The position numbers were made by a program, and so were the translations under genes. 64,000 nucleotides of DNA from positions 404,003 to 468,002 of the forward strand of contig NC_030987.1 in assembly GCF_000149955.1 (NCBI RefSeq). The letters are read 5' to 3'. The notes under the pieces were generated by a model. The model ran no database searches. It saw only the letters and a list, made by a program, of their open reading frames with translations, and was not told where the DNA came from. The stretch's first letter is position 1; the number at the start of each line of letters is the position of its first letter. This DNA comes from Fusarium oxysporum f. sp. lycopersici 4287 (lineage: Eukaryota; Ascomycota; Sordariomycetes; Hypocreales; Nectriaceae). Shown in pieces: positions 10,252-21,633 of the stretch.

Positions 10252-13011
10252 TTAGTGAAATCTCTCCTTGATGTACACCATGGCTGCGAATCCAGCGCAG
10301 CACTTTGTGCTCATCTCATGCTTGCACCAAGGACACTTCACCGTCATGGTAACACTTCCCGCAAAATCTGTTGAGCCAGCGCTCAGTACACCATCGGGGT
10401 TAGACATGGCTTCGTAGAGTCTGCTTGGCATATCATGGTAGCGCATGCAAGCGCAGCACTCGACAAACATCTTGGCGCTTGGTTCGCCGTGATTCTGATG
10501 CTCTAGGTTCGATTGGCGTCGGAGCGTCTTGATTGTTGCTTCCGGGTCGGAGACGGTCGATCTATGGCCGCTCTGAACGGAGCGCAGACGCCCTTTGCTT
10601 CGGGGTTTGTGCTTGAGAGGGGGATATGTTGGTGTTGAGGCGAAGCTTGTCTCGTCGGAGGAGACGGGTGTTCGGCGGGGTGTTGAGCTGCGGAGGTTGG
10701 CGTTTGAGAAGGCTTCCATTACTCTGTTGGCTGCTTCTTGGATGGGATCGATTTCGGGGTCGGAGGGGTTGGTGTCGAAACGATCGATGGGCGCCATTTG
10801 GGGGGAGTTTGTGTAGGACCAGTAGGGACTGATGGGGCCGGCGGTTGCGTGCATTGAGGGTTTGATGGTTGCGATGTTGGGGGAGTGGCCCATTTCGGAT
10901 TGGGGAGGGGATGTGTGTGGTGTGCTCATGGGAGATACGGTTTGGATCCCATCGGAATATGAGGACTCTGATGAGCTTGTAGTAGGTCGACGGCCAGTTG
11001 GTGAGCGTGTAGTTCCTGGGGTGAGATGCTTGACCGGAGCATGAACGTGCTGCGTACGAATGGGGGCATCATTAGCACCAGTCAATCCCTTCGACACTGG
11101 CAAATCCGTCTTTGGTGGCACAGGCGGCCCAACAGAAGATGTAGTGCTCATCTTAGAAGAAGTACTCTCCTTACTCATCGTCGAAGAAACCGAGCTCTGC
11201 GCAGAATGACCTCTGCTGAACGCACTCTTGGCAGCATCCTTAAGCTTCCATTTCGTGGGCACAGTGGGTTCTGAATCAGCAGTGATCGGTTTTGGTCGCA
11301 CACCCGGCGAAGTCTGTTCATAACGGATGCTCGGGGGATTATGTCTGAACAGCTTCTCCTTGGACTTTGATGACTCGACCGGGGCGCTCTTGGCTTCATC
11401 GGACGCTGGTTGGTTGTGGTTGAGTCGTGTGAGGAGTGTGAGAGATCCTCGCTTTGAGCTTCTTCTGGGAGGTGTTGGAGGGATGGAAAGGCCTGATGCT
11501 GTTGATGAGCGTCGGGGTTGGGGTTGGGGTTGTGTTGAGGTTGTTATTGGGGGGCGGGAGACGGTGATTGTATCTTGCTGGGGAGGTTTTTCGGTGTCTT
11601 TGGGCTTGACGGCTTGTTTCATGCTCTGGTTTGAAGAGCGAGGTGTGACGCCTTGTTCGCCGTCTTTGGTCGAGCCCTCATCCTTCTTGATATAAAGACC
11701 GCCTCGTCTGTTCAGACCTTGGGCTTTGTTATACAAGATCTCGCTGTCGGGTGTATGCGCGGTGTTCTGATCACCCTCATCGTCCGTGTCGGCGACTGCA
11801 CAATCATCACTGACAGAACCACGTCGAGCTCGGGCGCTCCACAGGTAGATATTGACTGAACCCCTTCGATTAGGCGACTTGGGCGGTTTCGATTGGCCCC
11901 TCGCTCCGGATGTGTTGATCGAGATAGGCGGGTACGCTCTTCGTTTGGCATCTTCCTCTTTCTGTAGGGGATTGACCTTGAGGGGTGTGAATGACCCATG
12001 GCCCAGGAACGACTTTCGCATAGCCGGATGGACCCTGCTATCACCCTTGGCCTGGTCCTCGAGGACTTTCTGGTGGAAATCCTCCTTCTTCTTCTCAAGC
12101 TTCTTGCCGCCCAAGAAACCAGTAGCGCTGGTCTCATCGAATGAAGCACGCTTGATCTCGAATGACTTGCGGAAGATGGAGGTAAGCGAGCTGGAGCGAC
12201 TGCGTCTGGGCTCTTCAGGATCGTCGTTGTTTCTACCAATCGAGAATCCCAATAAGCTCGACGAGCGAGATCGTCGCTTCTGTGTGGTTTGAGGCGGCTC
12301 AGTTGTGCTGCGTCCTTGAGTTCCAAGGGACGGAGGCGGCGGTTGAGGTTTGCTCAATTTTCGACCGCGAGGCTTGGGAGCGTTCTTCCAAGCTTCTTCG
12401 AGAGCTTGGTTCATTGCTAATTCTTGTTCCTTCTCCTTCGCCTTTCGTTTCTCTTCCTCTTTTCGCTGGAGCTCCTTTCGCTTCTCTTCTTTCTTCTCCT
12501 TCTTCTGACGCTCGTATGCTTCCCAAGTGGGTGATTGACACACAGAGCGCTGCTCTTCCACATCAGGGGGGAACATGAACGCCACGGTCTTGTGACCGGG
12601 CTTGTCGTCTTTGAGCTGCTCCGATGAGGATGATTGAGAAAGATTCTTTCCAACGGGCTTTCGGGGGATCATGTTTGGCGACTCTGAGCGCTCAGGAGCT
12701 GAGAAGAGCGGAGGAGGAACAGCGGAGTAGTTTCGAACAGGTGTAGGACCTTTCTTATCCTTCGGCACCAATTCAAAACGACGAGGAGGGTGGCCTGGAC
12801 TGGGTGGTACTGAGCCACTGCTATCAGTGCATGCCGGAGATGGAGGCACAGAGCCTTGATGTGTTCGCTGAAACTGTGTGAGTACGTCAGCCAAACCCTC
12901 CAGAATCCCGCCAGTTTCTGTGCTTACATTGAGCTTCTTTTCCAGATCGAGCATTTGCTGCAAGCTATTTGAGCGAGAGCGCCCTTGAGGCGCTTGAGCA
13001 GCGAGGAGCAT
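10252..13011 (-). CDS. 919-aa largely disordered protein with C-terminal Cys cluster, function unknown
   Basis: One uninterrupted frame of 919 codons, not recognised as a characterised family. An N-terminal predicted helix (about residues 14-52) contains LDLEKKLNV and precedes long Ser/Pro/Arg-rich disorder with many RRxS- and SP-type phosphosites. A strongly charged Lys/Glu coiled coil lies at roughly 165-205. The last 70 residues are different: CCAC, then CPWC about 40 residues later, then KCC, a spacing that suggests one or two structural zinc sites in a compact domain. No signal peptide or membrane helix is seen. A cytoplasmic or cortical scaffold would fit this pattern, but that is only an inference. 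The start is the first ATG in a long open frame, and I see no need for introns. Confidence 0.85.
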   Translation of the reverse strand: MLLAAQAPQGRSRSNSLQQMLDLEKKLNVSTETGGILEGLADVLTQFQRTHQGSVPPSPACTDSSGSVPPSPGHPPRRFELVPKDKKGPTPVRNYSAVPPPLFSAPERSESPNMIPRKPVGKNLSQSSSSEQLKDDKPGHKTVAFMFPPDVEEQRSVCQSPTWEAYERQKKEKKEEKRKELQRKEEEKRKAKEKEQELAMNQALEEAWKNAPKPRGRKLSKPQPPPPSLGTQGRSTTEPPQTTQKRRSRSSSLLGFSIGRNNDDPEEPRRSRSSSLTSIFRKSFEIKRASFDETSATGFLGGKKLEKKKEDFHQKVLEDQAKGDSRVHPAMRKSFLGHGSFTPLKVNPLQKEEDAKRRAYPPISINTSGARGQSKPPKSPNRRGSVNIYLWSARARRGSVSDDCAVADTDDEGDQNTAHTPDSEILYNKAQGLNRRGGLYIKKDEGSTKDGEQGVTPRSSNQSMKQAVKPKDTEKPPQQDTITVSRPPITTSTQPQPQPRRSSTASGLSIPPTPPRRSSKRGSLTLLTRLNHNQPASDEAKSAPVESSKSKEKLFRHNPPSIRYEQTSPGVRPKPITADSEPTVPTKWKLKDAAKSAFSRGHSAQSSVSSTMSKESTSSKMSTTSSVGPPVPPKTDLPVSKGLTGANDAPIRTQHVHAPVKHLTPGTTRSPTGRRPTTSSSESSYSDGIQTVSPMSTPHTSPPQSEMGHSPNIATIKPSMHATAGPISPYWSYTNSPQMAPIDRFDTNPSDPEIDPIQEAANRVMEAFSNANLRSSTPRRTPVSSDETSFASTPTYPPLKHKPRSKGRLRSVQSGHRSTVSDPEATIKTLRRQSNLEHQNHGEPSAKMFVECCACMRYHDMPSRLYEAMSNPDGVLSAGSTDFAGSVTMTVKCPWCKHEMSTKCCAGFAAMVYIKERFH

Positions 13012-16000
13012 GATAAAAGCTTTTCTGCTTCTGATTTGGTCTTTTTACACGCTCAAGATAACCATTGACCTGAAATTGGCGGGGGAGCGCGGCAAAGGTT
13101 TCTCAAATCAAGACATTTTTTGAGACTTATCAACTTTCTGAGCGCTAACAGGTCGCCTGACAAGAAACCCCGGGTTTTTCGCAATGATGCTTCTCCACAG
13201 CGGCTGATACATCTGGCTGGGGTGTTTGGCGTTGACAATAGGTTTTGTTGAATAGAAATTATGATTATTATTCTCATAGCAAGATGCTATCGGGAGCTAA
13301 GGTCAAAAGCGGGTGATGATGTCTCGGTTGGTGTTTTATTGGTAATTTGCTTGGAATCTTCTCATTCCAATTCGACTTTTCCCTTCTTTTCCTTCTGAAC
13401 AATTTGAGAAATCCCAACGAATGCGGGAGATTTTGAGTGAGAAACGCAACGGATGCGGTTGTGAGTCGTTGCAAAGGCGGTGGGCAAAAGATGCGGGTAT
13501 CTCGTGATGTGGTGGGATTGACTCAAGACGAGATGAGACGAGCTAGAAATCACCCCCGACTTTTTTCTTCTTACTGTTGTACAAGCGGGGAATAAAAGAA
13601 GGCGGGATGAGTGAGAGGGAATTGCTCTGTAATATGGTGACACAGGAGCAGAAGCGTTATCGGTGAGGTAGAGTGAGGTCAGGTACGGGAGGATGCAACG
13701 TTGGTTGGGCTCAACAACATGCACCCATTTACATGGATATGTAAGAGATAAATTAGAAGGGGAGAAACAGGGATGGATGTGAAGACGGGCAAGGGAGATT
13801 AAGTGTTGGAGGAAGAGTCAGTGGAAATAGAAAATTCCAGACAATTCCGCTCCCCGTGTTGAGGTTTGTATCTGGAGTGGCCCGGCCAAGCAGTGTCAGG
13901 CAATCAATCAAACAAGCTTAGAATCAAGCAAGCAAAAGATGCCGATATCCCAGTTGCAGGTTGGCAGTTCTTTTTCTGGGCTTACAGTAGTTTTGACTAG
14001 TTGCAGATGGCCAGTCCCAAACCAGCTGAGTAGCGGGACGGTCTGGGCCAAGGATCATGATATCTCAACCTAGCGATAATGGATCAGGCCTGTTTGTGTG
14101 CGTGATGCGATTGTCATTGCGGGATGGCGGCATCGATTTCTGGAGTATTAGACATGGTCCATTGAGAGCCTGACTGGGGTTAACGACTGCAAGACAACCC
14201 AACAATGTTTGCATCCATGATGATTCTCAATCATTACTGGCTATTCTGTTTGAACTGTCCCTCGATATCACCATTGATGCTTCCCAATTCTTCCCCTCAC
14301 TCGCCCACCTCCTCAGCTAGACTCAAACCCTCAGCTGCAAGATGCTCGTAAGAATCAAGCAGTGGGTTTAGAATACGAACTGACGAGGTGGGCACTAAAG
14401 ACGTGCGTGGCTGAAGTGTCATGGCCCGAATCGCGGGGCCATTGGTTCGGCACCTGCGGGAGTGATCCACGATGGCCTTACAGAGCGAATCCTTTTTTAG
14501 ACTAACAGGGGTCACCAAAAATAGCAGCACGCTCAATGGAACCATCCCGCAATATAAGGCAATTACACGAATAGAAACTATGTCTCAGTATGGAAGGATA
14601 CGAACTCATCGGCTGAGGCAATTGACGTTCTGGGGTTTAGCCGTTCTGCATGGAAGCTCGTTTAGGTCTTTTCTACTTTGCTTTTCGGAAGGAAGCGTGC
14701 GGGTAGAAGCTAGCTGGGAGGAGGGGCTGGCCGGTAACATGAACCGCTTATGCGCGATGGAGGCTGGATGATAACGATAAAACTCTGCATCAAGTGTAGC
14801 ACAACGTGGCAGGCCTGTTCTCTCTAATTATTCCCCTGATCCTTTGAGCCAAATGGTGTAATTGTCCCAGCCCTCTGCCCATTAAATGGATGGCAGCGGG
14901 AAGCAATCAGAGGGCTGATGACATGATCCAACCACCCCGCTATCAGAGATAGCTAAAGTATCGTGCAAGCTAACCAACAGACTTTAGCTGCGCGATGATG
15001 TGATCTACCAACCAGTGTCTTGTTTCTCATCGCCTAGAGTTTCTGTGTAATTGATCGGGATGGTTGGGGCCGTGCATCTGGGGCTGGAAGGTTAGACGGT
15101 GGAACGGATATAGCCCAACGACGAGCTTGGCCTGAAACGATTGAGGCAACGTTGGATAGCAGTCTCAGAGACTATATTCTAACTCATGGCTTCCGCTCAC
15201 CCTGAACTCTCCGTAACATAAGATTATTTAGTTCAATTCCAACCACCCAGCGTCCAGAAGTGAAAGAGTCAATTGCCAGCCTCAGACAGTACGGTTCGGC
15301 ATCGATCAGCTCCCTAAATGGTCTTCGGGAAAATACGATCCATCTAAAACATTGGCAAGGTCTCAGTTTCTTTCTGGAAAGATTTCCGTTAATTTCAGGT
15401 CTCAGTGGCCGTGGCCTCATGTCCTTCTCGTATTCTCGCATCCCCATGTCCGCGACTGGGACCCTGCAAGAATCTGGGGCTCTGTGTAAATATAGCAAAA
15501 CATCCACTCTTGTGCTTTTTGTCGACGGCCAACGCGATGCAAGTCATTATGGATGGACCATGGATGAAGCGCCCAAATTAGATATGTAAGTCAATGATAT
15601 CCTTGATTGAGATTTTAATAGATGTCCGCATTTGCTTAATGATGGAGGACCAGACAGTGAGGTTAAGCTGGTGGGACGGTTAGATGGAGCGATTTCGAGG
15701 TGAGACTTACCCTACGCCGAGGTCGAGGGACGAGAATGTTCAATTTTTGCACCATTCGCACGAGCTTCCGAGCCAATCAAAAACCCATTTCTAATACCAA
15801 GCCCTTCTTTGTTTTGGTTACATATGGTTTCAAAGTCAAAAGAGTATGTAGCTGGACATAATGCATGCGTGATACAACTGAACTACATCGAATAGTCAAC
15901 TTAATTCTAAGTTGGTTCCGGGTTGATGGAAATAGGATGTCTTGTATGTCATGATTGCAGATTTTCTACGCCAGAGACCATGATTGCTCGGTCGTTGCTG

Positions 16001-16657
16001 AGGATGACTTGAACCTCAATACTGCAGCCAAGAAGCAGATGTAAGCCCTTATTACGCCCAAAATGTTCAATGACCAGCAGAATGGCCACTAACACGATGT
16101 CGAGCCACACAACATCTTGTACCTGCGTGCCCAAATAACACGATGTAACCTTTACACCAAACCATAACTGCTGTGCTAGTTGATGAAACAACAGCATTCA
16201 GTATTGAAAGAGGAAGCCTGGCACTACAATGAAATCAGCATTTTTCACCATATCGTTAAGACCTGTTCGAACTCAACCCGCCAGCTTCATTACCCAATGA
16301 CGTCACACGACATTCTCCAAGCCGCGACAGAGAAACTGATTTGGCGAAAAGTCACCACGAGATAATCGCTGAGATCAATTGAAAGTCATCAGAAGCAAAC
16401 AGTAAAATTTCAGGCTGTTGCATGGCTATTGTAGGCCTGTCGCTGCCCTGCGGACGATTCTCTCCAAGTTCATTCATTACATAAGCGTCTTATTCCGCCA
16501 CTCGGACCCAATTCTTCCGAGGGCATCTTATCCCCGCTCACGTGAGTGAAGCTCTTTCCCGCCCACACACTTGCCAAATTGACCCAAAAATCTTACCGCG
16601 CTTTCAGCCAGCCGTTCGACTCTACCATCCACATCACCACCAAGCACATCATTCATC
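13012..16657. other. 3.6-kb gene-poor region between divergent genes
   Basis: Lies between the 5' ends of the 919-aa gene (minus) and eS30 (plus), so it holds both promoters and perhaps a long leader for the 919-aa gene. The largest frames (14472-14771 and 15260-15589 on plus, 15184-15507 on minus) have no recognisable domain and overlap each other antisense. CT-rich and CCACC-rich sequence just above 16658 is typical of fungal ribosomal-protein promoters. I see no tRNA, snRNA or repeat family. Confidence 0.5.
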
Positions 16658-17031
16658 ATGGGTAAAGTTCACGGATCTCTTGCCCGTGCCGGTACGTTGC
16701 GCCCGCCCTCACGACATTTCTCTCTTTCGTCGTCGCTAACATTCTCGCAGGCAAGGTCAAGTCTCAGACTCCTAAGGTACGACGACGCTCCGACATCGAA
16801 AATCCGACGAAACTCGATCACTAACCATCGCGATCCTACAGGTTGAGAAGCAGGAGAAGACCAAGACCCCCAAGGGTCGTGCTCTCAAGCGCCTCAAGTA
16901 CACCCGTCGCTTTGTCAACGTTACCCTCACTGGTGGCAAGAGAAAGGTGAGCAGACTCGAAGCAGGAGAATCACACACAGGTACAGGCGCTGACGATGCG
17001 GATGCAGATGAACCCCAACCCCGGCTCATAA
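16658..17031 (+). CDS. RPS30: 40S ribosomal protein eS30
   Basis: Small-subunit ribosomal protein eS30 near the decoding region. Four exons, 16658-16691, 16751-16776, 16842-16946 and 17008-17031, join in phase into 62 residues, starting [17 protein letters not shown] and ending in NPNPGS. The length and sequence match stand-alone eS30 of fungi, and there is no ubiquitin-like FUBI fusion as in animals. The last exon encodes only seven residues plus stop. Three introns in a 62-codon gene are typical of fungal ribosomal-protein genes, where introns often aid expression. It lies head-to-tail with the Y14 gene about 680 bp downstream. Confidence 0.97.
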
Positions 17032-17709
17032 ACGACTCGTCAAATCGACAGGAATTGCGGTATCGGGAATGTTGGCTTACGGACACGGTTCAACACAACA
17101 ATGGTTGGCTTCACTCAGTAATGGGATGATGTGATGGATTGGGTCAGGGTCGCAAGATAGGCTGAGCCCCCTTACGAAAAATAAAAAGGAAATGGCGAAG
17201 AAGCACTACGACTCTACTCGGCGTCCGGTGTCAGTTGTCACAATACAACAAACATTTGTTCGCGCAAGGCATTTCTGCTGCAACTGTGAATGTGGGCATC
17301 TTCTGGTGAATGGGCGACTGGGCCAAGCAGGCGAGTCGGGGAGGCATCGTAGACGCTGCAAATTCTTTGGAGTTCTCGGCGAGTGACTCATGCTGATGGA
17401 TGACATCCTCGACTCGTTCGTGCCTGAGGATCCAGAATGTCAAATTTGATGGAAATGCCAAACACCATGATTTCATGTAGAACAGCTCAAATTCAGCATT
17501 CCAATGTCCATAAACTGCAGAAAGCTCGAGACCAAGACTTCCAATAGATTAATTGATGATTCTAACATGAATGCTTTCGGTCTCATTGCTCGCGTCACGT
17601 GATATCAATTTCAATTCCACCTTGAACTCTGGCACTCTGGCAGGTAGCTCCCGTTACTCAAGCAAACAACAACACTCTCCTCGCTATATACCGAATTCAA
17701 TCAGACAAA
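17032..17709. other. Intergenic: eS30 3' UTR and Y14 promoter
   Basis: Contains the eS30 terminator region and, above 17710, the Y14 promoter. The sequence CACGTGATA near 17597 contains a CACGTG E-box. No coding or RNA feature seen. Confidence 0.5.
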
Positions 17710-18231
17710 ATGGCCGACGTGGAAATGGAAGTTGATGTCGAGGCGGGCTCTCCCCCTCCCCCCGCGCGAAACGAATCCGACATGCAAACACACACCAAAG
17801 CCACAGCCGTCCGCTCCATCGAAGGCTGGATCATCGTCGTAACAAACGTCCACGAGGAAGCAGACGAGGAAGCCCTACAAGATCTTTTCGGAGAGTACGG
17901 CGAGATCAAGAACATGCACCTGAACCTCGACCGAAGAAGCGGTTACGTAAAGGTAAGCGCGAAAACACATTGAACATGGCAGGATGGATTGCTGATACAG
18001 TGGGTTGCTTAGGGATACGCGCTTATTGAGTACACGACACTGGAGGAGGCCCGCGCTGCTATTGATGGTGCGCATAACCAGAAGCTGCTCGACCAGACGA
18101 TCTCGGTGGACTTTGCGTTCGTGCGACCTCCGCCAGGCAAACCTGGGCGTGGACGAGGCGCTGGTGGACGGAACAGAGGACGAAGCAGGAGTCGTAGCCC
18201 CGAGGGCAAGGATCGTGAGGAGCGCGATTGA
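17710..18231 (+). CDS. Y14: Exon-junction-complex RNA-binding protein Y14/RBM8A
   Basis: Two exons, 17710-17952 and 18013-18231, give 153 residues. An acidic N-terminus is followed by one RRM (about 39-115) with RNP2-like GWIIVVTNV and RNP1-like SGYVKGYALIEY, the latter interrupted by the intron. The tail is rich in RG and RS dipeptides and ends in REERD. This layout is that of Y14, which pairs with Mago on spliced mRNA and, in filamentous fungi, takes part in splicing-linked mRNA transport and decay. The RRM is the Mago-binding face rather than a strong RNA binder in the known structure. Other small RRM proteins are possible, but the acidic N-terminus and the [13 protein letters not shown] block fit Y14 best. 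Confidence 0.92.
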
Positions 18232-18761
18232 GCGAGACGAGTCGAAAATCATGGGATGGACAATAGTACTGGATGAGAAAACGCAGAGACTTGATACATG
18301 CGCAACCGCCGACGTGCATGGCCAGAGCACGTTGGCAGTGTAATTTTGATATATGAGGTATGTCCATTTTCTCAACCGCGTATGAAGTCTTGGCCTAACA
18401 CGTATACAAGAACAGAATAAGAATAACACTGGGACACGACCCTTGGCCTTGGACTTTTCAAGAGATTCAATGGCGTCTTTGAACAAAAGCTAGCACTTCA
18501 TGAACCCATACTTAATGTGATGTGCAAATACAACTTCTCTGACGGGCGCCGTGACTTTGGTAGGGGACGCTTGGACAGTGATCTGATGCGGACTTAGGGA
18601 CAGTTTACAATCGGACGACAGAAGCTTCACAAATGTGCGACAACATTTTCTTAGAAATCTGCTCACGGTATCTCGACGCCTAGACTGGAAGAATAGCTGG
18701 TACCATCTCGATTCTCTTCCATCGTCGAATTCCTTACGAATCATGCTCCCCCGTTATCTCT
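18232..18761. other. Intergenic between convergent genes (Y14 and GH3)
   Basis: Convergent 3' ends meet here, so both 3' UTRs and terminators should lie within. No coding feature supported. Confidence 0.5.
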
Positions 18762-21633
18762 TCAAAACACCCAAGTAAATGATTCCTTCACATTGAACCT
18801 CGTCGATTGCCTACACGATTAGCGCACGTCCCCAATTACGTCAAAGGAACTTACCTGATATCCGTACTCGACGCTCCAATCAGCACTTTGAAAGCGCCCT
18901 CCTCAGCGATCCATCCAGGAACAGTCTCGTCATAATACCCGACAGCGTACTTATCCAACTTGATGGTGATATGCCTTGTCTCCTCAGCTTCAAGGAACAC
19001 CTTCTCAAACGCCACAAGTTCCTTTTCAGGTCGTGGCAATCGACTCTTCTCATCGTGGACGTAGAGCTGCACGATTTCTGCACCAGCGCGGGCCCCGATG
19101 TTGGAGATGGCGAGGGTGATCTTGATCTGGCCATCAGGAGTCAGGGTTTTCGTTGAGATCTCGGGCCGGCCGTATTCGAAGGTTGTGTAGGAGAGGCCAT
19201 GGCCGAAGGGGAACAGAGGCTCGATCTTGGCATGATCGTAGTGTCGGTATCCGATGTAGAGGCCTTCGCCGTATAGTACTTTGTGGTTCTCGCCGGGCCA
19301 TGTGTGCCACGCTGGGGTATGCTCGATGCGCTTGGGGAACGTACTCTGTTCCGGGTCAGCGGGGAATAAACTACGGGTCAAGATCACTTACTGGGAGCTT
19401 GCCACTCGGGTTCTCAATACCGAAGAGGACATCCGCCAGAGCATTGCCCGCTTCTTGCCCTTGGTACCATCCCTGAAGAATCACAGGCACTCGATCGACC
19501 CATGGCATATGTACCGGGCTACCAGATTGGTTGATGACAACGGTCTTTGGGTTAGCCTTGACGACAGCTTCGATAAACCTGTCCTGGTTTCCATCGGCAG
19601 GAAGATCCATTGTCTGACGATCATACCCCTCAGACTCCCACTCGGCATCAACTCCAACAATAACAACAGCGACATCCGCGTCACGAGCTGTCTGGACCGC
19701 TTGCTGGATATAATCCACCTGATCTTGCTCCTTATATCCGATGCGACAACCGCCGTATTTGTGCGTAATGCCGAACTGCTTCTGCTTCGAAATGGGACGC
19801 AGTTCATTCGTCATCTCCACGCGAAGCTCAACAGCTTTGTCGGCTTCCATATCGACATCAACGAGGTAGTCGATCGACCCATCAAACATCGCCTCGCCTT
19901 CTTCGGTCCAGTCCCATAGATCGAGAACCAACTTGTCATTTATGAAGAGCTTTCCGGGTCCAACGCTCATGAAGCTGATGGTGTGTTTTCCTGTTGTCCT
20001 CGGCATGAGATACGTCGTGGCCACGGCAGACCATTCAGGACCGACTTCGCTCAGGGGTGCTGAGTCCCAGAGGAAGAGATCTGTGTTCGTTCGGCGTTGC
20101 TTCACTACTGGGTTGCCCTCAAACTTGTCACCCGCATACCAGTCGATGTGAACCCCTGGCTTGCCCGACTGTTCCGTGCAGTACTCAGATGCGACGGGAA
20201 GCCACTTGTGGATATGACAACCTTGGGCGAACGAGACTTTCTGCTTGGATACCTTTCGGATGCTGTCAAGTGGAATGGTGTTGTAGTACGGGTTCAGACT
20301 TGCACTTCCACCACCACCCGCAATATGTCGATTCGCGTTCGGTCCAATAACAGCGACCTTGGTAGATTTGGGACACAAAGGAAGGATGCCACCGTCGTTT
20401 TTGAGAAGCGTGAGACCTTCATGGCCAGCAATTCGGATGAGTTCCCTGGTTTCCTCGCGGTCATCTTCCCGCTCGGGCGCCTCGGGCGACATATTACCTC
20501 CCTTGAGTCGTTCTACGAGCGTAAGTACGTTCTCAGCTGCTTGGTTAATGTCCTCGATGGAAATGCGACCCTCATTGACGGCTGTGACGAGCTTGTCCAG
20601 ACGCCATTTTGAGGAGTAGGGGAATTCGATGTCGCATCCTGCTTCCACGGATTCGATTGATGAGTTGATGCCTCCCCAGTCGGAAACCACGGTTCTGCGA
20701 CAAGTCAGTGTTGTTCCACGGTATATGATGCTTCGGTTTACCCCTCGTATCCCCACTCTCCTCGGAGGATGTCTTTCAATGTGTGCTTGTTCAGATCAGC
20801 GTGGACGCCGTTGATGAGGTTGTACGAAGTCATGACAGCCCAGGGGTTAGCCTCTCGAACAGCAATCTCAAATGGTTTCAGGTAAATTTCCCGAAGAGGA
20901 CGTTCAGTGATGAGTGAATCTATCGTCAACCTGTTGGTCTCTTGCTCATTTCCAACAAAATCTATCGTCATGTCAGCACACTCGCCCCAAATTATGCCAT
21001 TAATGGTGTTTACGCTTGATGGTCGCTGCAACGCCTCGGTCTTGAAGACCCTTGATGTACTGCGCTGCCAATTTTCCAGTGAGAAGGGGGTCTTCGGAGA
21101 AAGACTCGAAGTTTCGACCGCCGAGAGGATGGCGGTGCATGCAGACTGTTGGAGCGAGAAGCATTTCTGCTGATCGAGCTCGAACTTCGAGCGCTAGATG
21201 CTGTCCGACTTGGTAGAGAAGATCTTTGTTCCATGTTGCTGCGAGTGAGATACCACAGGGGAACAATGCGGCCTACATATTCTGTTTCAGTTATGTTTGT
21301 GATGTTGGAGGAATATCACTGACCTTTGTGCCGCCAACAAAGATACCACCGCGAGCGCCATTGGGACCATCAGTTGTCTTGATTGAAGGGATTCCCTTCT
21401 CAGGAATAGCTTTTGTTCTCCAAAAGTCTGCGGCTGTGAGGAGTGAGACCTAGAAGGGTTAATGTATGACCACTCAAAGAACCAACAACTCATGCCTTTT
21501 CCACCAGCGTCAGCCTTGCCAGCTTCTCTCTTGCTGCAGAGCGAGTATCTCTCAGATGCTGAATCTTTTGCTGGGGACTACATGGAGGAGAGTACTCCGT
21601 ATCAGGAGTAGAAGGGGAGTTTGAGTCGTTCAT
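18762..21633 (-). CDS. GH3 beta-glucosidase with PA14 domain, intracellular type
   Basis: Hydrolyses terminal beta-glucosides such as cellobiose. Seven exons: 21633-21496, 21449-21324, 21272-21014, 20961-20742, 20694-19392, 19345-18855 and 18810-18762. They join in phase into 861 residues, normal for the PA14-bearing subgroup. The order is GH3 N-terminal barrel with KHHP-type block and nucleophile in SDWGG (Asp about 253), then GH3 C-terminal domain interrupted by a PA14 insert (about 428-567), probable acid/base Glu in WESEGYDR (about 603), and a fibronectin-III-like end finishing WVF. There is no signal peptide, so it is probably intracellular. The first intron uses a GC donor, which preserves the family motif LTL-VEKVSLLTAADFW. 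The nucleophile and acid/base assignments follow Kluyveromyces marxianus BglI as known for the family. Confidence 0.94.

Noticed and set aside
15184..15589. Overlapping 107- and 109-codon frames on opposite strands
   Set aside because: Neither has a recognisable motif; mutual antisense overlap suggests chance.
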